From Streptomyces pseudovenezuelae (GTDB lineage Bacteria; Actinomycetota; Actinomycetes; Streptomycetales; Streptomycetaceae): a DNA stretch of 64,000 bases. The stretch lies in assembly GCF_001513955.1 (NCBI RefSeq), contig NZ_KQ948151.1, positions 70,332-134,331 of the forward strand, given 5' to 3'. Positions 16,514-25,167 of this stretch are shown here, piece after piece. The position numbers and the translations under genes were made by a program. Each line of letters begins with the position of its first letter. Position 1 is the first letter of the stretch. A model generated the notes under the pieces. The model ran no database searches, had not been told where the DNA came from, and saw only the letters and a program-made list of their open reading frames with translations.

Positions 16514-17437
16514 TCAGGCCGCCGGCATCTCCGGGCGGACGAGCGTGCCCGAGCGTCCGTGCACGATCTCGTACGCCGCGTCGAGGGCGCCGATCGCGGC
16601 CAGGCCCCCGGTGCGTTCGACGAACCGGGCGGCCGCCTCGGCCTTGGGGCCCATCGAGCCCGCCGGGAAACCACCGCGGCGCAGCTCGGCGGGGGTGGCG
16701 TCGAGGACGGGTCGCTGCTTCGGGGTGCGGTAGTCCGCGTAGATGTTCGGCACGTCGGTGAGGATGAGCAGGAAGTCCGCCTTGAGGTCCTCGGCGAGCA
16801 GCGCGGCCGTGTGGTCCTTGTCGACGACGGCCTCGACCCCGTTCAGCGCACCGGTGTCCTTGTCGGCGGTGACAGGCACGCCCCCGCCGCCGGCGCAGAT
16901 CACCAGCGTGCCGATGCCGAGCAGGTCGTGGATCGTGTCGGTCTCCACAATCCGCTCGGGCACGGGCGCGGCGACGACGCGCCGCCATCCGGTGGTGTCC
17001 TGGGCGATGTGCCAGCCGCGCGCCCGCGCGAGCGACCGGGCCACGTCCAGCGGGTAGACCTGGCCGACGTACTTCGTGGGGTGCCGAAAGGCGGGGGCGT
17101 CGGCCCGGACGATGGTGTGGGTGACCAGCGCGGCGATCCGGCGCCCGGGCAGCGTGTCGTGCAGGGCGCGCACCAGCAGGGAGCCGATCATGCCCTGGGT
17201 CTGGGCGCCGAGCAGGTCGAGCGGGTAGGGGGCGCTCAGGCCGGGATCGGATGCGCTCTCCACGGCGAGCAGGCCGATCTGCGGGCCGTTGCCGTGGGTG
17301 AGGACGACCTCGTGTTCCTGTGCGAGCGCGGCGATCGCGGTGGTGACGCGGTCGATGTTCGCCTGCTGGACGTTCGCGTCGGGGCGTTCCCCCCGGTGCA
17401 GCAGGGCGTTTCCGCCGAGGGCGATGACGACACGCAT
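16514..17437 (-). CDS. arcC: Carbamate kinase
   Basis: This 307-residue enzyme makes ATP from carbamoyl phosphate, the last step of the arginine deiminase pathway. It has the N-terminal VIALGGNALLHRGERP, the VVLTHGNGPQIGLLA loop, KDHTAALLAEDL and the SMGPKAEAAARFVERTGG C-terminus. It follows the carbamoyltransferase gene by 3 bases, so the two are one transcription unit. The pathway gives ATP without respiration, in keeping with a low-oxygen role. Confidence 0.93.
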   Translation of the reverse strand: MRVVIALGGNALLHRGERPDANVQQANIDRVTTAIAALAQEHEVVLTHGNGPQIGLLAVESASDPGLSAPYPLDLLGAQTQGMIGSLLVRALHDTLPGRRIAALVTHTIVRADAPAFRHPTKYVGQVYPLDVARSLARARGWHIAQDTTGWRRVVAAPVPERIVETDTIHDLLGIGTLVICAGGGGVPVTADKDTGALNGVEAVVDKDHTAALLAEDLKADFLLILTDVPNIYADYRTPKQRPVLDATPAELRRGGFPAGSMGPKAEAAARFVERTGGLAAIGALDAAYEIVHGRSGTLVRPEMPAA

Positions 17438-17440
17438 GGT

Positions 17441-18457
17441 TCAGCCCTCCAGGGTGGCGACGAGGACGGCCTTGATGGTGTGCAGCCGGTTCTCCGCCTG
17501 GTCGACGACGAGGGACGCGGGCGAGGAGAAGACCTGGTCGGTGACTTCGAGCGCGTCCAGGCCGTAGCTGTGCAGCACGTCCCGGCCGAGGCGGGTGTGG
17601 TGATCGTGGAGGGCCGGCAGGCAGTGCATGAACCTGACGTGCGCGTTGCCGGTGGCCGCCAACGTCTTGTCGTTGACCTGGTACGGCAGCAGCAGCTCGA
17701 TGCGCTTCCCCCAGCTCTCGGCGGGCTCGCCCATGGAGACCCAGACGTCGGTGTGCAGGAAGTCGGCCCCGCGCACGGCGGTCTCCACGTCCTCGGTGAG
17801 GGTGATGCGGGCTCCGCTGCCCTCGGCGAGCGCACGGCACTCGGCGACCAGTCCCGGCTCCGGCCACAGGGCCCGGGGTGCGGCCATCCGCACGTCCATG
17901 CCGAGCAGGGAACCCATCGACAGGAGGGAGTTGCCCATGTTGTTGCGGGCGTCGCCGAGGTAGCAGTAGCTGATCTCGGACAGGGGCTTCGGGCTGTGCT
18001 CACGCATCGTGAACACGTCGCACAGGCTCTGGGTGGGGTGCGCGGTGTCGGTGAGGCCGTTGTAGACGGGAACGCCGGAGTGGGCGGCGAGTTCGGTGAC
18101 GAGCGACTGCGCGGAGCCCCGGTACTCGATGCCGTCGAACATCCGACCGAGGACGCGTGCAGTGTCGGCGATCGACTCCTTGGTGCCCACATGGGTGTCG
18201 CCGGGGCCCAGGTACGTGGTGGCGGCACCCTGGTCGGCGGCGGCGACCTCGAAGGCGCAGCGGGTGCGGGTGGAGGTCTTCTCGAAGATCAGCGCGAGGT
18301 GCTTTCCGGTCAGCCGGGGCTTCTCGGTATCTGCGCGCCGGGTGGCCTTCAGGTCGGCGGCGAGTTCAAGGAGATGCTGGATCTCACGGGCGGTGAAGTC
18401 GAGTTCGCTCAGGAAGGAGCGGCCTCGCAGGTCGACGATCGTCGGGGCACTGGTCAT
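17441..18457 (-). CDS. arcB: Ornithine carbamoyltransferase (probably catabolic)
   Basis: This 338-residue protein carries the carbamoyl-phosphate motif FEKTSTRTRCAFEV near residue 60, the ornithine-binding region with HPTQSLCD and the Cys loop FMHCLPALHD near residue 275. Its position between a deiminase remnant and carbamate kinase indicates the catabolic enzyme (citrulline plus phosphate to ornithine and carbamoyl phosphate) rather than the biosynthetic ArgF, though sequence alone does not separate them. The ATG at 18457 follows GAGGA. Confidence 0.9.
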   Translation of the reverse strand: MTSAPTIVDLRGRSFLSELDFTAREIQHLLELAADLKATRRADTEKPRLTGKHLALIFEKTSTRTRCAFEVAAADQGAATTYLGPGDTHVGTKESIADTARVLGRMFDGIEYRGSAQSLVTELAAHSGVPVYNGLTDTAHPTQSLCDVFTMREHSPKPLSEISYCYLGDARNNMGNSLLSMGSLLGMDVRMAAPRALWPEPGLVAECRALAEGSGARITLTEDVETAVRGADFLHTDVWVSMGEPAESWGKRIELLLPYQVNDKTLAATGNAHVRFMHCLPALHDHHTRLGRDVLHSYGLDALEVTDQVFSSPASLVVDQAENRLHTIKAVLVATLEG

Positions 18458-18479
18458 GACGGGTCCTCGTGGAGTGGGC

Positions 18480-18822
18480 TCAGGCGACTGGGTCGGGTTC
18501 GATCAGGCAGCTCATGCAGCGGGGTCCGCCACGGCCACGGCCGAGCTCGGCTCCGGCGATGGTGACGATCTCGATGCCCTGCTTGCGCAGATAGGTGTTC
18601 GTGGTGACGTTGCGCTCGTAGCCGACGATCACGCCGGGGGCCAGGGCGAGGAAGTTGCTGTCGTCGTCCCCCTGCTCGCGTTCGGCGTTGCGGATGTCCT
18701 GCGGGGCGGAGAGCATCCGGACCTTGTCCAGGTCGAGAGCCTCGGCCAGGGCGGTCGCCAGGCCCGCGTTCGCGGCGACGTCGAAGCCCGACTCGTACAC
18801 GCCGGTGGCCGTGAGCGACGAA
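18480..18822 (-). pseudogene. arcA: Arginine deiminase, C-terminal fragment
   Basis: About 113 residues remain, from TATGVYESGFDVAANAG to the natural end, including NVTTNTYLRKQGIEIVTIAG and the catalytic-Cys tail GRGRGGPRCMSCL. The first three-quarters (about 290 residues) is gone and the 5' side is joined to a permease gene in a different frame. An ATG at 18800 could start a short peptide but not an active enzyme. It sits directly upstream of arcB in the expected arc order. Confidence 0.88.
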
Positions 18823-19173
18823 CACTTCCACGTACCCGACCCAGGCGACCACGATCGCGGCGTTCCCGGCCCACGCAGTGATCCAGGACGACCAGGCGTT
18901 CAGGAACCCCGTGAACTCGCCGAAGGCCTCACGCGCGTAGACGTAGGGCCCGCCGCTCGCCGGTACCCGCTTCGACAGCGCCCCGAACGTCAGGGCCAGC
19001 GCCAGCGCACCCACCGTGACGGCGACGAACGCCACCAGCGAGATCGGCCCGTAGGGGGCGAGCGCCGACGGCAGGGCGAGGACTCCGGTTCCGATGACGA
19101 GGGCGGACGCGGCGGGCAGTCCCAGTGCCGCCCGAGGGGCGGGCCCCGCCCCGCTCCGTGTGGTTCTGGACAT
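18815..19173 (-). pseudogene. Amino-acid permease (APC family), N-terminal fragment
   Basis: The gene starts well at 19173 and gives three membrane helices (LVIGTGVLALPSALAPYGPI; SLVAFVAVTVGALALALTFG; AWSSWITAWAGNAAIVVAWV) of an APC-type transporter, with GGPYVYAREAFGEF between them. It stops matching after VGYVEVFV, near residue 120 of an expected 430-450. There it fuses out of frame to the arginine deiminase remnant. Because arc clusters often carry an arginine/ornithine antiporter, this was probably it. Confidence 0.82.
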
Positions 19174-19577
19174 GAACGCTCCTTCGGCGCGTGACGGGGG
19201 ATCGGTCGATCTGTGATCGATCCTTCTGTGCGGCCACGACGGCGGTGAGCGGCCACAGGTCCCCGGGCGGACCCATTGGTCCCGGGCCAGTTGCCCGATC
19301 GGCCCACCCCTGGGGTAGGGATCCGCTCCGCGGTGCGTCCTGGGAGCACCTGGGAGGCCGGTCCTCGTGCCCGGCGGGGGCTGTTCGGTGTCCCGCTCAC
19401 GTACGTGGTCCGCGCGGCCGAGTGCGTCGAGCCGGCGGTCCGCGACGGTGGGCCTGCCAACGGCCCGTTCGGCTCCCGGGGTGACCCGCGTGGACCCTTA
19501 CCCGGACGGCGGCGGGTACCGAGGCTGACAGTGACCGCCTGTACCGGGCGGAACCGCCCCCTGTCAGGACCGGCGTC
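19174..19577. other. Gene-free stretch upstream of the arc cluster
   Basis: No convincing gene is seen. The stretch holds a DevR-like site at 19269-19283 and, just after it, a looser partial copy (GGGCCAGTTGCCCG, 19284-19297). Confidence 0.5.
19269..19283. promoter_or_regulatory. DevR/DosR-like box candidate
   Basis: GGACCCATTGGTCCC is a near-perfect palindrome, 96 bases upstream of the permease start on the minus strand. It would place the arc cluster in the same regulon. Confidence 0.42.
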
Positions 19578-19836
19578 ATGGTCGCCGTAGCCACAGTGCT
19601 CCAACTGCTGATCGTCGCGGGCGCGTTGTACGACACGGGCCACCTGCTCGCGGGGGCCGAGGGCCGCCGCTCGTCGTGGCCTCGGCTCCGCCGGCGCCGC
19701 GGCACTCGAGGCGGCCGAGCGGCGGCTGGTGGAGCAACGGCTGTGCGGCCGGATCGACGCGGCCGCATACCGGGCGAGCATGCGGTGCCTCGCGGACGGG
19801 CGGCGCCCTCGACGGTCGCGCTCGGGTTCCCGGTGA
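19578..19836 (+). pseudogene. Small membrane protein with SHOCT-like tail, frameshifted
   Basis: The first frame reads MVAVATVLQLLIVAGALYDT, a membrane-segment start. After about 35 codons the coding signal moves to another frame, giving LEAAERRLVEQRLCGRIDAA and then AYRA, which resembles the short C-terminal oligomerisation (SHOCT) helix pair. The gap between them suggests a lesion near 19670. Evidence is modest because both parts are short. Confidence 0.4.
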
Positions 19837-20069
19837 GACGATCGGTGTGCGGCAGCGGGAACACGTCGGCGAGCGGGCATGCCGGTGCCTCCGCATCCCG
19901 GCTCCGGTCCTCGCCGTCAGGAAGTGATCGCCATGAAGTTCCGGCACGCGTCCGGTCGGCAACTGGCCGGGCGAGGCTGGTGTGGGCGGACGAGGGCGCG
20001 CCGGGGCCGGTCAGGCACTGGGCGCACCGCCGGGATGCGGGGCTTCCTGCGGCCCGGTCGCTGCATGTC

Positions 20070-21071
20070 TCACACGATGTCGAGGACGTCGGCCACGGAC
20101 CGGCGGGGTGTGGACGGGCCGCGGGGGCCGTAACCGAGGCGCAGCACCATCTGCACCTGGCCGGCGCCCGAGACCGGGTCGCGGGCCAGTGTGCGCAGGT
20201 CGGCGCTCTCCAGCGGGTGAGAGGTCAAAGAGGTGGCCAGGTCGGCCCGGGTGGCCTCGAGCAGGACACGTTCAAGGGCCTGTCCGGCGCGCAGCCAGTC
20301 GGCGGGCCCGTCGCCGGAGGTGCTGAGCAGGGCCAGATGAGGTGTGTGCTCGAAAGTGGTGCTGCCGCGGTCGGCCACCGTCCGGCGACCCGCGAAGTCA
20401 CGCAGGGGAGCCTTGCCGTCCCGTTTGCGCGGCCCGAAGGCGTACTCGGGGACGCCGTCGACGGCGATGTCCGCCTCCACCCCGAGCCGGGTCCAGCGCT
20501 CGAGGTCCTGCCTCGCGTCGGGGTCCGTCGCGTCCCGGCGTTCCGCGTCGTGGACGAGGTCGAGCACCGTCTCGACGTGCCAAAGACGGGGGAAGAGCAG
20601 GGCGGCGCCCTCCGCGGCCGCGGCCTGCTTCAGTGCGGCCTGCAGGTCTTCGGGCACCTCCTTCTCCGCGAAGGGGTGACGGCTGGTGTGCCGCTGCCGG
20701 ATCGCGGGGTGGAGCCGTACGAGATCGTCCTCCGCGCCCCTCGTGACCGTTCCGCCGGGCTCTGCCAGCTGGACGGTGGCCATGAGCCACAGGTCGCCCG
20801 GATCAGGCAGCAGCCGCGTCCGCGCACCCAGTCCTGCGTGGGCTGCGGCCACGCGCAGATTGAACAGGGCCGCACCGCAACCGATGTGCAGCGCCCGGTT
20901 GCCGGGGTCGGAGCCGGGCATCGCCCGCTCGGGATCGGCACGCAGCATCAGGAGCCCCCCGGCGGTCTCGTAGCGGAAGCGCCAGGGTTGCGCGTTGTGC
21001 ATGGAGGGGGCTGCGGTGGCCTCGGAGACCAGCGTGATGACCGTGTTCTCGTCGAGCTGTCGCTGTTGCAT
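20070..21071 (-). CDS. Acg-family nitroreductase-like protein
   Basis: This 333-residue protein has the Acg fold (Rv2032 relatives, DosR-regulated in mycobacteria), a diverged flavin nitroreductase whose activity is uncertain. Visible marks are AAPSMHNAQPWRFRYE near residue 25, the R-HTSRHPF motif near residue 120, and a C-terminal QMVLRLGYGP. The ATG at 21071 follows GAGGA on the minus strand. A truncated paralogue lies 99 bases upstream. An exact DevR-like site lies 81 bases before the start. Confidence 0.87.
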   Translation of the reverse strand: MQQRQLDENTVITLVSEATAAPSMHNAQPWRFRYETAGGLLMLRADPERAMPGSDPGNRALHIGCGAALFNLRVAAAHAGLGARTRLLPDPGDLWLMATVQLAEPGGTVTRGAEDDLVRLHPAIRQRHTSRHPFAEKEVPEDLQAALKQAAAAEGAALLFPRLWHVETVLDLVHDAERRDATDPDARQDLERWTRLGVEADIAVDGVPEYAFGPRKRDGKAPLRDFAGRRTVADRGSTTFEHTPHLALLSTSGDGPADWLRAGQALERVLLEATRADLATSLTSHPLESADLRTLARDPVSGAGQVQMVLRLGYGPRGPSTPRRSVADVLDIV

Positions 21072-21152
21072 CGCGTCCTCCTCGCTCCGGGACACGTGTC
21101 GAGGACAACATGACGGCACCCACCGTGCAAGGCGCCGACCGGCCCCCCATCA

Positions 21153-21166
21153 GGGCCGTTCGCCCC
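21153..21166. promoter_or_regulatory. DevR/DosR-like box candidate
   Basis: GGGCCGTTCGCCCC is an exact pattern match 81 bases upstream of the Acg-like gene. It sits at the end of the truncated paralogue. Confidence 0.42.
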
Positions 21167-21169
21167 TCT

Positions 21170-21799
21170 TCAGGCCGACGCCCACCGCGGCAGCCCGGCG
21201 TCGGTCACGTCGTCCGGGTCCCGGTGCACCCGACCGCGGCTCTCGGTGCCGCGGTCGGCGTCGAGGCGGTTGCGCTGCTCGGCCTCCGCGGTCACGCGCA
21301 GCAGGCGTGCCGTGTCGGCGGCCTCGGGGAAGGCCGGTGAGGCGCCTTCCGCTTGAGCCGCCTCGGCGAGTTCGGCGCGTGCCTGCGGCGGCAGTGGTTG
21401 GCCCGTGAACGGGAAGCGGCTGCTGTGCCTGCGCCAGATGGCCGAGTAGAGGTCGGCGCGATGCTTCGTGGTGGGCCGGCGCAGGGCTCCCGTCCGCCGG
21501 GCGGCAGCGAGCAGTCGGGGGTTCTCGGGGCGCGGCAGCAGGCGTAAGACGGGTGACCAGCCGAAGTGGGACACGGCCACGCGGAGATTGAAGACGGAGG
21601 CACCCACCGAGAGGTGCAGGGCCCGGCCGGCCGGATCGGCGTGGCGCAGGCTTCGCTCCGGGGCCGCGCGCACCTGGAAGGCGACGTTCTTGGCGTCCAG
21701 CCTGAAGCGCCACGGCTGGGTGTTGAAGAACGAGGGTGCGGCCATGGCCGCCGCGATGCAGGTTTCCAGGGTCTCGGCGTCGAGGGGCACGGACAGCAC
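21170..21799 (-). pseudogene. Acg-family protein, C-terminally truncated paralogue
   Basis: This 209-residue product matches the first two-thirds of the adjacent Acg-like protein (AAPSFFNTQPWRFRLD; RRHSSRFPF). It ends at 21170 with PDDVTDAGLPRWASA, about 110 residues short. The GTG at 21799 is preferred because GGAGGAGGG lies a few bases upstream; an ATG at 21955 would add 52 residues unlike the family. It may be a decaying duplicate, although a short product could still be made. Confidence 0.7.
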
Positions 21800-21870
21800 G
21801 ATGCCCTCCTCCCCCACGGGTTTCGGAGACAGATGCTGTGGACCTTCGAACGTGCGAGCCCGGCGGCCAG

Positions 21871-21900
21871 GGAGTGAGGGGCCGATGGTCCCCTCACTCC
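21871..21900. promoter_or_regulatory. Long inverted repeat containing a DevR/DosR-like box
   Basis: Perfect 11-bp arms (GGAGTGAGGGG / CCCCTCACTCC) flank an 8-base centre. The exact pattern GGGCCGATGGTCCC lies inside at 21879-21892. It is about 79 bases upstream of the truncated Acg-like gene and is the most elaborate copy in the window. Confidence 0.5.
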
Positions 21901-22023
21901 AGCCGGTCAGACCACCGTCGACCGTCGAAGCAACGGCTGGGATATGAGTGTTCATGAGGGTTTCTGACGGACTCGGCAGCTGCCTGCAGCTGCGGCTGCG
22001 GGGCTGAACGACCCATCGCCGTG

Positions 22024-22037
22024 GGGAACTTGGCCCC
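22024..22037. promoter_or_regulatory. DevR/DosR-like box candidate
   Basis: GGGAACTTGGCCCC, with one mismatch to the pattern, lies about 93 bases upstream of the second Rv1733c-like gene. Confidence 0.3.
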
Positions 22038-22129
22038 GGTCGACCCCACCACTCCCCCTGTACGGCCCATGCCGACGAGAGCCCGGGGCTGCCATGGTCC
22101 TGAGAGTGACGACGAGGAGGTGCGTACCG

Positions 22130-22699
22130 ATGCGCGCAGGTGGGCGAGGGAAGAAGTGGCTGTGGCGGTGGCGGTCCAACCCCCTGCGCCGACGGGACGA
22201 CGTTCTCGAAGCATGGCTCTTGCTGGCCGTCTGGGTGCTCATCGCGGTGGGTGGCACGCTCGCCGGGCTGCTCACCGCGCGGGCCGCCGACGACGTGTTC
22301 GCGCAGCAGCGCGCCGAGCGCACCCCCGTGCGGGCGGTACTCCTCACGGGCGCCCCACGAGCCGAATCGAAGAGCTACCGGGCCCTCGTGAAGGTCCGCT
22401 GGACCCTCGCGGACGGCTCCACGCGCACTGGCACAACCCTGGTGGACGGCGGGCAAAAGGCCGGATCCACGGTGATGCTCTGGACGAACACGCAGGGGAA
22501 TCCGACCACCCAACCGCCGAGCGGCACAGATGCGGCAGTCGAAGCGGGATTCTTCGGAGCCGCGTCGGCCCTCGCCGTGACCGGCTTGACGTTCGGCGCC
22601 GGCGGTGCCGCACGCTGGTGGCTGAACCGGCGGCGCATCGACCAGTGGGACAGCGAATGGGATCTGGTCGGTCCGCGGTGGGGGCACAAGACGGGCTGA
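22130..22699 (+). CDS. Rv1733c-family two-pass membrane protein (second copy)
   Basis: This 189-residue paralogue of the protein at 43-627 shares WLWRWRSNPLRRRDD at the start, two membrane helices (about 27-49 and 138-160) and the tail EWDLVGPRWGHKTG. The middle domain is more diverged. The ATG at 22130 follows GAGGAGG at 22114-22120. A perfect palindrome beyond the stop probably ends transcription. Confidence 0.82.
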   Translation: MRAGGRGKKWLWRWRSNPLRRRDDVLEAWLLLAVWVLIAVGGTLAGLLTARAADDVFAQQRAERTPVRAVLLTGAPRAESKSYRALVKVRWTLADGSTRTGTTLVDGGQKAGSTVMLWTNTQGNPTTQPPSGTDAAVEAGFFGAASALAVTGLTFGAGGAARWWLNRRRIDQWDSEWDLVGPRWGHKTG

Positions 22700-22722
22700 C
22701 CGCGCCCCCGTCGGGGCCGCTC

Positions 22723-22748
22723 GGACCAGGACCGGCCGGTCCTGGTCC
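22723..22748 (+). terminator. Perfect 26-base palindrome
   Basis: The arms GGACCAGGACCGG and CCGGTCCTGGTCC meet without a loop 23 bases after the stop at 22699, followed by tandem TGGTCC units to about 22760. It is probably a terminator; a protein-binding site is an alternative. Confidence 0.5.
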
Positions 22749-22848
22749 TGGTCCTGGTCCTCCGGGAGGAGTGCTTCCCTTCCCGTGCGGTGACACGCCG
22801 CGCGTGGCACGTTGGGTACAGCACCAATCCGAGGAAGCGGTGGCGATC

Positions 22849-23745
22849 ATGCGAGCTCAACTCGGCGATCAACTCGTTGTCGAAAGCCCGGCCACAGGCG
22901 CAACCAGGCGCGACGGCGAGATCGTGGGACTGCATCACGAGGACGGTACGCCTCCCTACGACGTGCGCTGGTCGGACACGGACGAGGTGACGCTCGTGTT
23001 CCCCGGACCCGACACGCACATCCGTCACATCGAGCCCCGGTCCGGGAGAGCGGGTGAGCAGGCTGGTGGCGCGTCCGGCGGGATGCCGCCGGATCGAGCG
23101 CCCAACCCCGGTGACGTCGGCCGACGTATTGCCGCCGAGCGCAGGCGACAGGGTCTGGCGCGGGCAGAAACTGCCCGCCGCGCCAAAATGGCGCCGGAAT
23201 ACCTGGCGTACCTGGAAGAGCGGCCGGCCGAACCGGGCCTGGCAAGTCTCATCAGGCTGGCCGACGCGCTCGGCACCACCGTCGCGGCCCTGCGTGGCGG
23301 CGGCGCCGATCTGCCCTCGGGCCAGGGCCATGCGCTCCTGCACCCACAGTTGCAGGATCTCGGACCCGATGAATGCCGTGCCCGGCTTTCCACCCACGGC
23401 GTGGGACGCGTCGCGGTGTCGACACCCGATGGCCCGGCCGTGCTCCCGGTGAACTACGAGGTCGTCGACGACGCCATCGCCTTCCGGACCATGCCAGGCT
23501 CGGCCCCGGCGGCGGCCGTGGGGGCCGATGTCGCCTTCGAGGTCGACCATGTGAACGAGATCATGAGCCAGGGCTGGAGTGTGCTCGCCGTCGGCCCCGC
23601 ACGGGTTGTCACGGACCCCGACGAGGTGCGAAGGCTGACCGATCGGGCCCACACCGAGCCCTGGGCGGGGGGCGAGCGCGAGATGTGGGTGTCGATCCGG
23701 CCCAGGAGCCTGACGGGGCGCCGCATCAGTCCGGCCGATCAGTGA
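22849..23745 (+). CDS. DUF1918 / helix-turn-helix / pyridoxamine-oxidase-fold protein
   Basis: This 298-residue three-part protein has a DUF1918 SH3-like domain at residues 1-62 (MRAQLGDQLVVESPATG), a Cro/CI-type helix-turn-helix at about 85-145 (IAAERRRQGLARAETARRAK), and a PNPOx-like flavin-binding barrel at about 160-290 (LSTHGVGRVAVSTPDGPAVL). PNPOx-fold proteins of this type are common in dormancy regulons and may bind F420, FMN or haem. Starts at 22840 (GTG) and 22849 (ATG) are both possible; the latter gives the standard DUF1918 beginning. Confidence 0.85.
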   Translation: MRAQLGDQLVVESPATGATRRDGEIVGLHHEDGTPPYDVRWSDTDEVTLVFPGPDTHIRHIEPRSGRAGEQAGGASGGMPPDRAPNPGDVGRRIAAERRRQGLARAETARRAKMAPEYLAYLEERPAEPGLASLIRLADALGTTVAALRGGGADLPSGQGHALLHPQLQDLGPDECRARLSTHGVGRVAVSTPDGPAVLPVNYEVVDDAIAFRTMPGSAPAAAVGADVAFEVDHVNEIMSQGWSVLAVGPARVVTDPDEVRRLTDRAHTEPWAGGEREMWVSIRPRSLTGRRISPADQ

Positions 23746-23854
23746 GTAGCCGCGGACTTCCGCACCCGGCGCCCTTGCCGCTGCCCTACCCCACCGACGC
23801 GTGCAGCACCGGCCGGCCCCCTGCTCGCGAGCGCAGCGCGAGGGCCGTGGACCG

Positions 23855-24511
23855 TCACTGGAAGGCTGCGTGGATCTCCTGTTCGGTGGCGGCATGCGAG
23901 ACGACGAGTAGCTCGTCGCCGGGCTGGAGCCGCATCTCGGATGTGGGGACGGTGGGTTGGCCGTCGCGGATTACGGTGGCGATCACCGTGCCGGTCGGCA
24001 GGGTGATCTCGGCGAGGGTGCTTCCCGCGGCACGGGACTGCGGTGTGATGGCGGTTTCGATGATGTCGACGCCGGCCTTGCTCAGGCGCAGCAGGGCGAC
24101 GGTGTCCGTGGCGCCGGTGGCCTCCTCGATGAGGGAGATCAGCGGAGTGGCCGCAGGGACCGCGGTGTCGACCCCCCAGTTCTGGTCGAACAGCCAGGTG
24201 TTCTCGGAGTCGTTGACGCGTGCCGCGACACGGGGCACCTCGAACTGCCGCTTGGCGAGCAGACTGATGACGAGGTTGTCCTCGTCGTCGCCGGTGGCCG
24301 CGATGACGAGGTCTGCGGTGAGCACGCCCGCGTCCTCCAGGACGCCCGGTTCGCAAGCGTCTCCCGCCAGCAGGCGTACGGGCAGGCGGCCTTCGAGCTC
24401 GGCGACACGGTCGTCGTCGATGTCGACGAGGATGACGTCGTTGCGGGCCGCGGCGAGGACCTGGGCGATCTGGGTGCCCAGGCGCCCCGCACCGGCGATG
24501 AGAGCCTTCAT
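23855..24511 (-). CDS. TrkA-type RCK protein (second of pair)
   Basis: This 218-residue cytoplasmic regulatory subunit of a K+ transporter has an RCK_N Rossmann domain (ALIAGAGRLGTQIAQVLAAA; LVDIDDDRV) that binds NAD(H) or a nucleotide, and an RCK_C domain at about 135-215 (LAEITLPTGTVIATVIRDGQ). Its ATG overlaps the stop of the first TrkA gene by four bases. It is the third gene of an ATPase-TrkA-TrkA operon. No TrkH/KtrB channel subunit is seen nearby. Confidence 0.9.
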   Translation of the reverse strand: MKALIAGAGRLGTQIAQVLAAARNDVILVDIDDDRVAELEGRLPVRLLAGDACEPGVLEDAGVLTADLVIAATGDDEDNLVISLLAKRQFEVPRVAARVNDSENTWLFDQNWGVDTAVPAATPLISLIEEATGATDTVALLRLSKAGVDIIETAITPQSRAAGSTLAEITLPTGTVIATVIRDGQPTVPTSEMRLQPGDELLVVSHAATEQEIHAAFQ

Positions 24512-25167
24512 GTCCCCAGCTCCTTGTCCAGAAAGCCGCGCAGGCGGCCGAGCGCGGTGTCCGCGACGGCGAAGGTGACCAGGTCGCCGGGCTCGGCGCG
24601 GGTGCTGTGGGCGGACACGAGCGAGCGGCCCGCGCGGGTGACCTCGACGACGCGGATCTCGCCGTCCACATCGAACTCGGCCAGCCGTCGCCCGCTTACA
24701 TAGGCGGGCAGCTCGGAGCGGACCAGCAGGGTCTCGCCGTTGCCGAAAGTGAGCTCCGGTGTCAGGTGGCGGTGCAGGAGCATCTGGTGGATCTGGTGCA
24801 CGGTCCAGCGGACGCTGGCAATGGTGGGGATGCCGAGGTCGCGGTAGATGTCGGCGCGACGCGGATCGTAGATGCGGGCGAGCACGACGGGGACCCGGTA
24901 GGTCTCCTTGGCCGTGCGGGCGCTGACGATGTTGCTGTTGTCGCCCGAGGTGGCGGCGACAAACGCGTCGGCGTGCTCGATCCCGGCGGCCTCCAGCACC
25001 GTACGGCTGTACGCGTTGCCCTGGTGGAAGCCGCCGGGGAAGCCGGTCGGCAACAGCCTGCGGGTCCTGGGTCGGCGGTCGATGAGCTGTACGTCGTGAC
25101 CTTCGGCGACGAGCTGGACGGCGAGTGCGGATCCCACCCGCCCGCAGCCCGCGATGATCACTTTCAT
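24508..25167 (-). CDS. TrkA-type RCK protein (first of pair)
   Basis: This 219-residue RCK protein has the nucleotide-binding motif VIIAGCGRVGSALAVQLVAE and partner Asp in VQLIDRRPRTRR, then an RCK_C domain from about residue 140. It is coupled by ATGA overlaps to the ATPase upstream and the other TrkA downstream, which implies equal amounts of both RCK proteins. Whether they act with a distant Trk/Ktr channel or with the ATPase is unknown. Confidence 0.9.
   Translation of the reverse strand: MKVIIAGCGRVGSALAVQLVAEGHDVQLIDRRPRTRRLLPTGFPGGFHQGNAYSRTVLEAAGIEHADAFVAATSGDNSNIVSARTAKETYRVPVVLARIYDPRRADIYRDLGIPTIASVRWTVHQIHQMLLHRHLTPELTFGNGETLLVRSELPAYVSGRRLAEFDVDGEIRVVEVTRAGRSLVSAHSTRAEPGDLVTFAVADTALGRLRGFLDKELGT

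Noticed and set aside
16202..18565. 787-codon plus-strand frame across the arc genes
   Set aside because: Reverse-strand shadow of carbamate kinase and ornithine carbamoyltransferase, which have all catalytic motifs.
22747..22765. Tandem TGGTCC units as a possible CRISPR or other repeat array
   Set aside because: Only a few 6-base units follow a palindrome; far too short and without spacers. Read as part of a terminator. No CRISPR array is visible in the window.
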